Assembly: GCF_910591885.1 (NCBI RefSeq)
Contig: NC_063274.1
Location: 3,472,001-3,536,000 of the forward strand
DNA length: 64,000 nt
Direction: 5' to 3'
Source of the DNA: Bombus terrestris
Lineage: Eukaryota; Arthropoda; Insecta; Hymenoptera; Apidae
Position numbers and translations under genes: made by a program. The notes beneath the pieces are model-generated. The model made no database searches. It was not told where the DNA came from and was given only the letters and a program-made list of their open reading frames with translations. This document shows positions 38,827-53,000 of this stretch, piece by piece (position 1 is the stretch's first letter; each line of letters begins with the position of its first letter).

Positions 38827-41800
38827 TGTCCCGCAATCTCGGCGCCTGACGATCGAAGATTTAAGCAGCGGGGTCGAAGATAGGTTATTTTCTCTCATTC
38901 CTGTTTCGTAGACCTTCTGTCGTAAATCCTGAAGTTTATGAAACTGAGAAACTCGTGGGATTTAAAAAATTTCTTAAATATATCAGCTCTCTGAGTTTTC
39001 CATGTTCAAAACTTTTAGACTTAAGTATAGACGTTAAAAAATATTGATCGATCTCCGTCAATTTCAAAATTAGAAAGTTAATTTTCTTTAAGAGACCGGA
39101 AGTTTTCAAATCGTTCAATGCCTACCTTTTTAGTCGAAAAATGTGGCCAACGATCTTCGATAGATGAACTAAAATTTAACAAGCTAAATTAAGACTTAAC
39201 TGAAACACGATTATGGTTACGCGATTATGGTAAAATTATCGACGTCGACACACATGACATAAATTGGTCTATAGTTTTTTACATACACTCTCATAAATAC
39301 GATATTTCTAAAATACCATCGAATAGGGTGATTCTCTTTCCAGCTTTAATATAACTTCAAAAGTTATATTAAAGTACACCTTTTTTTAAATCACTAAGTA
39401 ACATAAAAATCAGAAAACCAACAAGATCGTATTCAATGTATTTCTCAATTATAACTCTCAATTTTTTTTTCCAGCTATTTGTTTTCCCAAAATATGAGTC
39501 ATTATTAACGGGGCAAAATTAAAATTCGATTATCTGTCATTCGCGTTGAGTCATGACTCGTTACTAACGAGTAATTATTACTGTGACGTCTTTTGGGTAC
39601 TGCAGACGACGTGTCTAGTTCAATTAATTCTCCATTCGTATAGTTCGATTAAACAGGCTCACAGCTAAGGTAAATAAGCTATGAACAGCCCGTTGGAATA
39701 AACGTGAATAAACTTTTGTCGTTGGTGTAAAGGATTGATGTGTTGTGCAGGTTCATAACATCTATTAAGCCTTTGTTCCTCTGTTATCATGCTGAATTGA
39801 TCTCGGTAATGACACTGACGTTCCATCTCCAATTATCAACTATGTAATTTTCGTTTTGTTCAGGAGAACGTTGGCAATTAATAATACAGGCACAATACAA
39901 GTATCACTTCAATTGAAGTTCCATTCTATTTTTCCTTTTTTTCTAATTATACAATTTACGAAAATATGAATTTGAAAAATTATCCGCAGTCCATTTATGA
40001 GATTAAATAATGATGAAATTAAACAACATATAGCTTCGTAACGCAGAAAGAAAAAGGAGGAATCACAAAGATAAGAAAAATGAAACGAAACTGCGTTTTC
40101 TACGACTAGTTCGTTTATCGGTAACATCTGAGCACACTAAACGCTGGACAGTAAAGGTCAGGTCAGAGAAGGTATTTGTATGGGCGAGATAGTTAAACGG
40201 GGACTTTTGAGGCCATTGCTTTTGTGTGGATGTCTCTGGTGGTTCGCATATAAGGACCGCTACACAGTTATACAAAATGTACTTATACGATCAGTACGCA
40301 TAATCCAATTGTTGCTTGCAAATATTTGTAGCAAACTGCATGTCGTTCGTACATGTACGTTTATTTATGTAAGAAATTAGGTATATATTCTGTATATCTA
40401 GTCTACGTAGAACTAGATATTCTATCCACGTGCATAATAGTTTTGGTGCATATGTGCATACATAGATATGTAACACTTATTAGAATTATTATCTTGAAAA
40501 TCTCGTTAAGTTCGTGCGGTTTAATCGTGATAGCAAATGTTTATATAGTATTAGACAGATTTGATTGCCATGATCTCTGTTTCTTTTCTAAACGTATCAG
40601 ATTACACGTTTACATGGAGATCAACATGCTCTTCGATGTTTTATCAGTTCAAACTAAGGTATTATCCAATGTAACTTTAATATGATTACGAGTGCTCTTT
40701 AACCGATCTTGTAAACATACTGAAAAAATTCCGACTAATCTTAAACAATGTTCGTGTAATGTATAAAAACATAAATAATACACGAACAATTATGTTACAC
40801 AGGCAAGTAAGATATTCTGTACGAACAGATAAGTTATTGAAAAGTAATAATTAATTTACCGTAAATTTCATATATGCTTATTCTTCAGAATTACATTTTG
40901 TAATTTAGATAACAGACAAATTGTTGGAAAACAACGTTTAACTTATCGTTAAAAGTACCTCTAATACGGTCAGTTAGATATGTTAAATAGTAAGAAAGGA
41001 CATAATGAACACGAATACAGCGTAAGACTGCTTGTCCATGTATAGTGCAAAAGTTAGTAAGCGAAAAGCGATATGTTATTCCTTTGTTCCTGAAGTACTT
41101 TGTACAGCACAAAAGCATTACTGTTATGAAATACTGGTAAATTAAAATTCGACAAGAGAAAAGTGAGACAATTACGGAATATAATTGCGTTGACGATAGG
41201 TATGAACATTACGATACATTGTCTATAATCGAAATAGCGAGATTAACACAATTGATATAAAAGATGTCCAAGTGTTAGCTACGTAATTAAGTGTATCATT
41301 AAAACGTTATATATCCAATTCGTTGTTTCATAATTGTACCAATCCACGTGGAGGATGAAAATAAAGTTTATTATCGTTAGAAGGCGATAATAATATTTCG
41401 TTACGAAATGACTCTTGCGACTTTGTAATACGAAAAATTTAATGTACAATACGTATCTCTCGCGGATACGAATTTCCCTTTTGCAATTTTATCATCTTTT
41501 AGAAATAATACCATGTATATGTTAAGTTTAAATGAATTAAACGAATAAATTCGTTATCGATACAAAAACATTTAATACAATTTCTGAACAACGTTGTTGA
41601 GATGTACTCTTCTTTTTGACAATTGGCTATCTTTGAGATGTTATCTCTAATTAATAGCGAAAACAACTTGTAAGTGAAATATTATCGAATAAAGTACTCC
41701 TAATTTCATTAATTACTAGAATGATCGATATCATTATGATAAACGAGCAACAATATTTTTCTAAGATACTGTATTTACAAAATTAATTCCCACCTGTATG

Positions 41801-43522
41801 AATTTTCCGTACTCCGTCGTCGACAGAACGAAAGACATAATTCACAAAATTGAAAACAAAATAAAACTCTAATTTGAATAGTATTTACATATCGATTCCT
41901 CGGTGAGTTTTACAGCGAATTAGGTTTTAAGATTTTATGATTTCTCGAGTCTAAATTTATGACTTGACATACGGTGCTAAAATAACAAATAATCGGGATT
42001 CTCCTAAATCCTGAATTGTCTTATTAGAAATACAGAACGTGCGTATGCTGCTAACGCATCGTATACATCGATGGATTCTAATGTATTTCGCGATGCTATT
42101 GGTAATCCTCATCTTAATATCGTTCCAATTTATGTTGACGAGATTCTCGGATCTCATAGACCATCGCGTATCATAAATGCTAATTAATCGTATAAATGCT
42201 AATTAATTTGATCGTACGATAATAATATTTGGATGTCTATAGTACAAAATATATTCAAATCAGATTTATGTGTACATATGTATAAAAAATTCGGAGTTTT
42301 TAGTTTTTTTGTTTACATATACTTATATTTTAGAATATATGAATATTCGTACAATTAACATAATCTTTGCAATCGCAATAAAAAGATTAAACAAACATTT
42401 AATGGGTTGTTGTATCGAATGTAGATAGAATATTGAATATGAATGAATTGAGATGGAAAATAAATAAAATCTATTTAAAAGATACTACATCTTCTTCTTC
42501 TTCTTTTTCTTCCGTGTTTTACGTGCATCGACGCAAAGTCGTGACCGATGATATTGTATCTGTATGGCTTATATTTTGGAGAATATATTTGTTTCTTTAA
42601 GGTACTTTATTATGTTCCTTATCTGATCTTCCGTTGTTACAGCTGTCGTATGGTTTTATGCTGCATTACTTTTTTATAATACTAATATCGTAGTAAATTT
42701 AGAAAATTTTTTAGAAAATGTATATCTTTATATTTAATATTAATAATAGGTGTGCACTTTGATGTAACAAGCTTCTTAAATTTAATATTATGGGAAATAA
42801 TAATACTCTCGATATTAAAGCTGCGGGTTTGTCTCTTAAATTAGTATGCCCTTTCATCGAACAAAACAGTGATTTAAATACATTTTACTTTGAAAATAAA
42901 TTGATGGTCTTGTCAAAGATCGTCCTTCTACAAACGATATTTTAGGCATCAGTATTATGTGAATATTTTTAAAAGCAACACAGACACCGATTAAACCACA
43001 CAATTTGTTCGTATTCAAGTAGGGCTATTAGTAATAGACTACAGATATTTCTACAAAACTCCTATTGTTATGCATACTAAATACTAAAAGTAGTGGTAGT
43101 GCTCTACTACTACTTGAAACGTGAAATATTAAGTAAATACAAATACAATTTTTCAGGATTCTCCAATAAATATATCCAATAGGTGTCCCAATCCTAATCG
43201 TAATGTTATGTTTATTGATTAATGGTGTAAGTAAATTATGTTTGGACATTTTCCTTGCAAAACAAAGGAAATGAAAAGAAATTCCGAGCCCATTATCGTA
43301 TGAAGTTTACATTCTAAACATTTTATTAAATAAATCGTGTGGATATCCTTACTTACTTCACTTATTGACGAAATGTGTGTCTCCACGATAAGATGACGTT
43401 TCCACAGACGAAAAGTAAATCGACCACGTTTCGATAAAAGTTAACAAGGACGATTGATCGTCGAATGTGTGTACCCTGCCACTGAAACTCTAGACAATTA
43501 TGCGTTACATAACAAGAAGTGG
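38827..43522. other. divergent intergenic region between PDE1 and alpha-glucosidase
   Basis: This 4.7 kb should contain the PDE1 5' UTR and promoter (right of 38826) and the regulatory DNA of the alpha-glucosidase. It is AT-rich. No coding exon was found. A frame at 40180-40380 on the plus strand begins MGEIVKRGLLRPLLLCGCLW but has no homology I recognise. Confidence 0.5.
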
Positions 43523-43530
43523 TATAAAAG
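43523..43530 (+). promoter_or_regulatory. TATA box of the alpha-glucosidase gene
   Basis: TATAAAAG stands 28 bases before TCACAGT (43551-43557), a fair match to the arthropod initiator. It lies about 370 bp upstream of the ATG, the gap being explained by a small 5' UTR intron. A TATA promoter suits a strongly or tissue-specifically expressed secreted enzyme. Confidence 0.6.
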
Positions 43531-43550
43531 GGAAGCTATCCTGCACTACA

Positions 43551-43637
43551 TCACAGTCGATGGTTATAACGCTGGCGAAATATTCCAAGCGGATATAATC
43601 GGTCTTGTCATAGTTACTCTGAGTAGCTCGAAATAAG
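43551..43637 (+). other. predicted non-coding first exon (5' UTR) of the alpha-glucosidase gene
   Basis: It begins at the initiator-like site about 30 bases after the TATA box and ends at an AATAAG|GTAAAT donor. It would splice to the acceptor CTTAG at 43891-43895, five bases before the ATG run. It contains a 12-codon upstream frame starting at 43560. The exon is inferred from signals only. Confidence 0.5.
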
Positions 43638-43731
43638 GTAAATAACACCATATCGAAACGATAAATTGTACATTGCTAAGCAACATATTGCAAAAAGTAA
43701 TTTATTCTGAAAAATAACTATTTAAACTTCA

Positions 43732-43749
43732 ATATATATATATATATAT
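43732..43749. repeat. (AT)n microsatellite
   Basis: About nine AT units lie in the predicted 5' UTR intron, about 150 bp before the alpha-glucosidase start codon. Confidence 0.95.
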
Positions 43750-43899
43750 CGTGTTTATCACGAGAACAAGCGGAACCGGTATCACGCTACTAAATACCGA
43801 ACTACGTTTTTACGATGTGGTGCAGAGTGCGCCAAGCTCGAAGTCACGCGAATCATTAGACGACTAATTTCATATTCAACGTTTTGTGTGCTTAGGAAC

Positions 43900-44068
43900 A
43901 TGAGGGCGCTAATAGTATTCTGCCTTACGGTATTGCCTCTGGTCGCTCCATACACATGGAAACCGACCGCGAAGTATTTGAGCAACAGTTTGGTAGGCGC
44001 ATCGGTCTATCAAATCTATCCCAGAAGTTTCAAGGACAGCGATGGAGATGGCATTGGCGATCTTAAAG
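43900..44068 (+). CDS. alpha-glucosidase coding exon 1 (signal peptide)
   Basis: ATG at 43900 follows GAAC after a spliced acceptor. The exon encodes MRALIVFCLTVLPLVAPYTW through VYQIYPRSFKDSDGDGIGDL plus one base of Gly 57. An upstream in-frame GTG is ignored because the ATG starts a clean signal peptide. The donor is GTACGT. Confidence 0.95.
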
Positions 44069-47000
44069 GTACGTTCCTCTTTTTCCTTGACAATCAGTCA
44101 ACCTTCAGTTTTTAGAATGTTCTTGTATTTTGCAATTAGGAGTTCCTTTTTCTTACTTATGATCCCGTCGATTGTTTAATATACAGAGGCGTACATAAAG
44201 GTAGGAGAAACCGTAGAGGGAAAAGTTGAATAATACGATAAAATTATATGTTCGTAGATACTTTTTCCTTGCCATGTTTTCTTAATATCTCCTTTTAAAT
44301 GGAATTTTACAATTATTTATTAACCAGGTATTCTTTAATTCTCTACAAAATGGTTAAAAAAAAAAAAAAATGGTACTGAGGTGCTTGAGCAGAAAGATGT
44401 TTAGTTCAAGAGATATATCAGCTTTAATTTCACGAAATTTAGTGTATGAAAGACAATACGTTCCTCGTACACAAAGTTTTACAAAAGCAAGCATTTTTCG
44501 ATCCAAGTGCCTCGATACTTTTTTCTTTTTAGGGAATTAAAAAATGTATCGAATGGTTAATAAAAGATTACAAAATTCCATTTGGAAGATGGGTACAGTG
44601 GCACTGTCTCGGTGCATCGTTGTATATTCGAAAAAGTGAAAATTCTTTTTCTATCTCTCACCGTTTATTATTACGTATATTACGTATATTATTACGTATA
44701 TTATTACGTATATAATCATAATCAAGTATACGTCAATCATTTTATTATATATAGATAATATTCATTGAAAATTTCTGGTCACATAATAAGTATCGTTTGT
44801 ACGATATATATTGTGAAATTAATTAATAATATTTACTAGTAATTTATTTTCTCAAAAAGTCTCGATTATTGAACTTTGTATTATTTTACTACTATAGTAA
44901 AAATAAGTCTACCTAAGCGAAAATGAAATCTAATTGTTGTAATCGCGGAAAATGATTTTTTACTCAGAGAATGTACCCCTAGTTACAAAGGATAATTGGA
45001 CGCGAAACATTTGTTACGCGGTCGATCCACATCGGTGTCACGGCTCGTAAACAGATGCATAATTGCTTTTCCTTTTCGCGTCGTCTTTCGATTTGTTTGC
45101 GAGATTATGTAACCACAACGAACAAAGACAAGTACGGTACGGATGTAATTAACAAGGAAATCTAAAAACGCAAACGTTAGCCGAGAAAAAGGAAAGTGAA
45201 GCGCGACAATCGCACGTAGAGAACTCTGCGGAAGAAGTTAATGTCGCTTAAACGCGAAAATAAATTTTAACGAAACTTCCGTTGCGTTCGCCTCTTTGGT
45301 CGCTTTGACGCGGCTTAAGAGCGACGTGTTCCGGAGAAGAGTTTCAGCCTTTTTGTAATGCTCCAGCCATTACGAAAGATTTACACCTCTCTGACTTAAT
45401 GTCGCAAGCGACGTCATTGGAAAATAATTTTCAAGTTCCCGTTAGTTGAAATTTAACGAACACGTTCTCTTTTTATTTTTCTAAATGAAATGTTACATAT
45501 ATGAAAACGTCGACGTATATTTTTCTGCGTTAATTTTTTATTCTATTTATTTTTATTATACACGATGGTCGACGAATTGGTTGTCACTATATTCAAGCTG
45601 ATTCTGATAATTCAACGAAGATATTATTTCGAAAAAAAGTTTATTGCTATCAAATGAAGAATTTAATGACGTAGAAAAAATGTCAAAAGTGATTAACACC
45701 AAGACTAGAATTTAATCGACATATCGAATTTAGACTACAAATGAAGAGAAAAGGATAATAATTGAAAATCATCAAATAATTCAGGCATATTTGGGTTAAT
45801 TTTCAATTCACGAAGCGATAGATAAGAACTGAGAGAATCGATAAACCTTGTTGAATAGATGACATTCTCGATGTCGATCATTCGATATATCGTACTCTAT
45901 TTTTCTACAAAGCTCACCTTCTTATTCTAGATATCTGAGTAATTTACATTGTTTTCATAAACCTTAAAAACATTTTATTGTAACTTAAATTTGAGATAAA
46001 TTTGTTTCAATATGTCTGAGCTGCTTTTTAACCAGCAATAACGATTATAAATGTAGACTGAAATGTTTCTTGTTACAACATTTTCTTGGGATGAAAATCT
46101 TCCAAAGGAAAATAAGCTACACTGATAACGAGCAACTGTCAGATAACAAGACCAGAAGGATGTAGGTCTGTATAGTAAAAGAGTCGAGAGTTTGTTAGAA
46201 AAGAAGAATCAAGAGAGAAATAATGTAAAAGCATGGTACATGTTTACTTATACACGAAAAGAAATCAGTAATACTTGAGTTATTAATAAGTATCCTCGTT
46301 AAATTTTCCTTGTTTCCTAAAAGCAATGTCCTAAAGTTACTAAAACATTCTGCTTAAGTGATACGTCGAGTCTTCATTTTTTATATGTATATATATTATC
46401 CTCTATGTATATTATCTATAAACAATTCTGCTCGAGTAAACCTTTTTGCATATAGCTTTTATAATTCTTTCTAGAAAACCTGAGATCAAATATTTTTCGT
46501 AAAAGGTACCAAGCATTTAAACGTAAGGAGCTTGGAAACGGTAGCAGATTTATCGTTGCATGTGTTAATCATTCAGTCAAATTTATTTAAAAACACACAT
46601 TTCCATCAAATTGCCTTTTTTTCGAATATAATTTATTCGTCGAAAGAATTCGACTAAGAAAACGAGACCTTTTCTGTTACAGGTGTCATACAGAAGTTGG
46701 ATCATCTGGTTGATGCGAACGTTGACATAATTTGGTTATCACCCATTTTTAGCAGCCCTATGGTAGATTTCGGCTACGATATCTCAGATTTCCGGAACAT
46801 CTACCCCACATTTGGTACTATACAGGATTTGGAAGACCTGATCCGAGAAGCGCACAAAGTGGGTATAAAGGTCTTACTGGATTTCGTCCCGAACCATACG
46901 TCGGATCAGCACGAATGGTTCCAAAAGAGCTTGAAGGGAATTAAGCCTTACAGTGATTATTATATCTGGCATCCAGGAAAAGTATTGGAAAATGGCACCC

Positions 47001-50000
47001 GTGTCCCGCCATCCAATTGGGTAAGTGTGATTTAACTTACTTGAAACATTCTTCAGCCCCCAAAAACTACGATGGATCAAATAGGTAACACGCAAATTTT
47101 ATTTCAATATTATTGTTTTGTGGTAATGCTATGGTGAAGTTATTTATAACCATTGTGAATAGTAATATTGTTTATCATTACGTACCATCTAGGTTTTTTT
47201 TTCTTCTTATTATCATAATGATATGCAACCCGCTGAATTTTAAACACACAGATTTTTCAGTTTAAAACTCACCTTTGCGCCCGTAATTTACATTAGAAGA
47301 CCTCGTGAAATACAACTGCCGGTATTCGTTGCTCGATGCTCGAGCCGCTTTAATTACTCGAAAAAAAAAAAAAAAAAAATAAAATTGTCAGTATTTACAT
47401 ATTTCACGTTTCGACGTATCTCGTTTGTATACTTGCCCAATGTCCATAAATAGTTATCTAATATTATTTCAATAGAAAAACAGTGAAGCATGTTTTCGAA
47501 TTTTTCTGCGTCGCATTCTTTGTTAATTAACGCGGTCGAAATATTTTCACGTGAAACAGTCGTCGATACGCCTATTACTTCCGCGCAAACAATATTCATG
47601 AGACATTTTGTATGAATCGCCTAGCGAAGAATTTTAAAAGGAATGTTAGCAATGTTAGTAACTGTACGGGACAAAATATACATAAAAAGGTATAAAAAAA
47701 AACCTTTGTACCTTCTTGGTCGAAAAGTTTTACCGATCTCCAGCGTTTCTTACGATTAGGAATGAACTTGAAGTACACTCAATAAAAGTTTCAGATAGAG
47801 TCTAGTCATTCGATGTTTTCAACAGAGGTGAAAATATGTTATAACTTCGTTTAGAAATGGACTTCACGGTGTGAGAATGTCTTGTCACGATCCATTAAAG
47901 TTAGAGAATAATTACTTTTAACAATTTCATTGAGATGAAACCTTGATATTATTTGGCTGTTCGGGAACTTCATAGTTAAAATGGATCGTGCCATTAAAGG
48001 CTAAACGAAACATTTTTAATTCATCGATTTCACAACCGAATCAAGAGTACTATATGTTTAAAATTAATATTTCGATATTTGGTAAAAATTCGTAATAATT
48101 AATTCACTTTCAATTCTATTAAATACAGCGTAGAATATATTTACTATCAAAAACGTAAAGAAGTTTTCGAATAGCTGAATATAAATGATCTTGAGAAGGC
48201 AGAGAAAAATGGAAGTAGAAGTGACAGTAGAAATGATGGCCGAGAATTTCATAAGTTTGTAGCAAAACTTTTCCAAAGATTTCACGATTTATGGTAGACT
48301 CGTAGTAGACGAAGAGTATGGAATAGTATACTGCATATCAAGAACCTCGGAACAGAAATGGTAAAATATCGAAACAATGTTGCTAGCCTGCAGAAATTTT
48401 TGCACATACGCGTTGCTCGTTATTTCCTCGTGAAAAGATCCGTTTACATCCTTTCATCGCGTAAACAATGCTTTTTTCGTCGAAATTTACATTTCTTCTT
48501 CGCCTGTAAATGCAGAATGAAATCAATTAAACTACCAGTCGTTTCTATTCTGTCGTTATCGATCAGAAAATATCGTTCAACGATAACCAAAACTGATACA
48601 GATCGATTGGCATCGCTGCAGTTATGAAATTTAATGGCCGTGTCTCGTTTCGAGATAAAAATAGTCGAACAGCGTAGAAATTGAAACTGACAATTAAATC
48701 TTTCTTTTGTTAAGCATTTGAAACTTCAATGGCACGAATATCTAGTTACTTCCGAACGACCAACTTTACTTAATAATCAATTTTAACGATAAGTTCACGA
48801 TAATGTTCGTTACGATCGTGCAATACCACTGATCTATCATTGTAATAATTTTGAAAGTAATATTGACCTTTAGTAAATAATGACATGTTTCACATTGACC
48901 AATGACTCTCACCGCACGGTGCCTTTCATTACTTCAAATTATTTCGCGAGCAAGATGAAATTGTTATGAACAAAATATTCATTCAGCGATATCGTAATTG
49001 CTTTCCTGTTTTTTGAATAAATCACGCAGCGTTTCGATACATTTCATCTATGGACATATATATTCCTAAAATTTTGCCTATCGTTTTAACGATAATTATC
49101 ATAATTGTTTCGAATCGGAAGTAACATCGTTCGAAACTAGGAATGAATATTTTTCGAACGTATTTTCGAACGATCTTTCCAGAATTTTTCATTCGCTCTA
49201 CTTTCAAAGTGCGGTTCGAAAATTTCGAGTATGACATTTAGAATTCCATCTTTGTTTAAAAATGTAATTTCATGTTCTGAAAAAGGCAAGCTCGCATCAT
49301 AGCTGAAGGCTTAAATTACTTTTTACACTTAATTTAACTTAATTAAACAATTTTTTAACGATCCGTTTCGACACAACGTGGCAAAAGCTTATGCAATCTT
49401 TGTTCATCCTCTATGCACTTTGCAAATTTACAAACACATATTCTCGCGCAGGTGAGCATTTTCGGTGGATCAATGTGGACATGGCGAGATGAACGTAAGG
49501 CGTATTATCTGCACCAATTCTCAAAGGAACAACCTGATCTGGACTTCTTTAATCCAGATGTGGTACAGGAGATGCATGTGAGTATCGTTTGAAAAGTACA
49601 TAGTTCTATTTAAATCTATCGGTATAGGTAAAATTGTTGAACTTGTTGATAAAGTATTCTCGGTTACTAAAGTAATCACGATATTCTTCACTAGGATTTA
49701 CATATTCTTTTTTATTTTGATCACAGATATCTTTAGTTCAATTGATAGTGTTTATTTTAACTTTGTTGAACCCTGTTTTAGAACAATGTAAACACATCGA
49801 AACACAAGATTTTCAATACGTTCAACTTGCAAACCAAATTTAACGCGAATTTATTCAATATTTTTATTAAAATATAATTTTAACACGAAGAATATATTTT
49901 TTTAAATTAAACCATATGTAGCCTACGGTACGGAATAAGACAGTGTCTCTCTTATTGTAGATGTAGACTGTAGACTATCGTAGACTGTCTGTAATTTCCT

Positions 50001-53000
50001 TTAAACCTACGTTTAAATCTGGGTAAATTTCCTATTATCTATTTACCCCATTATCTCTTACACTTCTAACAATTTTAATGGATTTTGTTGTAACAGAAAC
50101 TGTTATACCTATAGAGGCACTTTTTATCCACTTTATCGATACTCGTAGTTGTAAGAAGTTTTTTTATTGTGTACGTTTTCATGACTATATTTACTTAGAG
50201 ATAGTGATATCTATGTTGCGTCATCGAAGCTACAATACTTGACTTTCTTTTTATCGTATTATCTTAATATTATCTTAATATCGTAAAAATAATGGATTAC
50301 GCGAATCTGTTAACAAGAGGGAAATAAATTCCGTTTGTACACGATAAACACGAGCTGTTTCCAATCTCTTCGAACGATGATTCGTGTATCAAGTATGAAG
50401 ATTGTACGAACTTAACACGACTCGACGATTTTATCCTCAAACATATTTTCCGTTTTTTGCTCTTCTATTCTCTTCTTTTAATTTTTATCGTTGTTTTAAT
50501 GCCTGGAAAATTTACGACAATGATAGATCTCGTCCAACGTCATCGTTAACCGTTAACCAGAGACCCAACAATTAACATCGTAATAAATCAAGGATCAAGA
50601 TACGGTCAAACAGATACCGATTACTCGCTTTGATTTCATCATTTTCCACGAGATAATATCGAACTTTCGATCATTTCAGCCGAAGTTGCTGATTTTTCGA
50701 AGCACGATCATTCTATCTCGCGTTAAAACGAAAAAGAGAAAATGATGAAAAATAATGATATTGTAAACAAAGATATTGCTTCGACGTGCTATTCGTTGAT
50801 TCAACGTGATCACGATTGTTTTATCGAACGAATCGAATCGATTTCTAAGGAATATGAGTTACAGTTCGTCAACATCGTGGAATTTCATGACGTCTACGTT
50901 AATTCAATAGAATTAGCAAGTCATTTCTCTTTCAGAATTTATTGCACGTTTCCTGCTAGTATTAATATTTGGTCATATTTTAATTTATCAGAGAATATGA
51001 TTATTGTTAGGAATTTTTAATAAGAAATTTTTCAAATATATATTTTATTAAGCGAACGTTTGCGATAAATGTCTTGTATGCATTCCCAAATTGATCTAAA
51101 ATTTTTCCATATACAATCACGATAGTCGTGTCCCATTGTATTGCTAATCAAACTTCAAACACCTTCGCATAATACACGTAGGTAATGTGGTAATTGCCCT
51201 AATTAGCTTCGTGAGTCGTTTATACCTCAACGTCTGCCATTTCAGTATTCGCTACTTTCATGCACGAAACGTCAGAAAATCTTTGGAAAAATATTTGAAC
51301 TTGGTATGAAATCCACGATCAATCCGAATCCATCCAGGATTCCGGCGATGTTTCGTGACTTTTTTCGGAATTCCGCGGTAAATTTGAATTTTAATGGGCA
51401 CAAATTCGTTCGATGAAATTCGACGGACATCACGAAAACACGGTCGGTTAAATTCAGTCAGCCACGGTTGAAATTCAAGTAGGGCTGAAGCCGCTCGTTC
51501 CACTATCCAGCAAAATATAAATCTGACTACGGTTGCGAATGTTATAGCTATGTCGGGTTTGAACAACCATGGCTTAAAATATGCGAAATCGAGGGATACG
51601 TGGTACTTGCTTCATCGAATTTAAATGAACCGAAGGGAGAAACGCGGCGCGATTGCGACAAAGAAGTTGCAGAATACATATAAGAACATTATACAGTTAG
51701 GTTTTTCAACTATGCACTAAAAAATATTTTGAATATCGATCATCTGTAATTAAGTGAAAAATTGATCATTTATGATATTCGAATAAGAAATAATATTCAT
51801 TACGTTTATCCTTATTAGCTTCAGACGTACTAATTTATAATTGAGCTTTCATACATGAAATTATTTATTTGTTCTTTCGAAATTCAAAGACTTTTAGGTA
51901 ATTATAGCGAAAATAAAATAATTTATGTTAACTTGTCGATAGATCAATATGACCGAATTGTTTGATATGAAAGAAAAAGCAAACATGAACGATAGATACA
52001 ATCGTAAATATTATGTGAGAGCCAATAAATGGCAATCTGTAATAGAAGTACTCATGACCAATTTCGCCGCGAAATCTTTCGGATATCGACATATGTCTCG
52101 CAACCATTGACTAATACGAATCAACCATACGTTACTATATCTTTCACCTACGATTACCTGTAAAGTCCAACAGTACGATATTGACATTTTAGCGCGGAAA
52201 TCTAACGAACTCGACATCTTTGTTATAGAAACGTTACGAGTACGTATAAATTGGAAGAAATTTACCGAAGTACCGAACGTACATACGAACATAGAAGTAA
52301 TATAATATAACGTGTAGAGACTTGAACTCATGAATAGTCATGTGAATCAGAAATAATAAAAGTATACCAGGGGAAATGCATTGGTACAAAGGTAGAAACG
52401 AACAAAATCAATCGAATTATCGGATGGTAAGCACGTGTACCTGTCAATTCAGAACCTGACTTATTTAATTTCAGCCGCGTTAAGAGAAAATCAGCTCGCG
52501 TTAGAAAAGTTACAGAATTTACTAAGTAGAAAGAATTTTATTTCTTTATATTAGAATCTTCTTTTACGTAGCTGAATACGATTGTAGCTTCGATATATGT
52601 ATTCAGTCGATTTTTATAAAGCAGATTTATTCCCAAGAGGACACGTTTCTGTAAAACAATCGTCATCTTGTGCTTCTAAAAGCACTAAAAGTACATTTAT
52701 CATGATTTTTATCTGTGATCCACATGTATAATGTATATATTATCTCAACACGTAATAATATTTAAGATTAACATATATATAATAATATTTTCGTTCTTAG
52801 ATACGTAAAAACACTATTTCCAATGAAATATTTGCCAAATAGCATGGGCTAACTCTGTGCTTATTGATATATTACAGGAAATTTTGAGATACTGGTTGAA
52901 GAAAGGCGTTGATGGCTTCAGAATAGATGCCTTGCCATTTATTGGCGAGAACATGCAATTCCCAGATGAACCTTTGTCAGGTAAAACCAACGATTCTACT

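Noticed and set aside
40180..40380. Plus-strand frame beginning MGEIVKRGLLRPLLLCGCLW
   Set aside because: No homology is recognised and no flanking promoter or splice signals were seen; it is noted only as part of the intergenic region.
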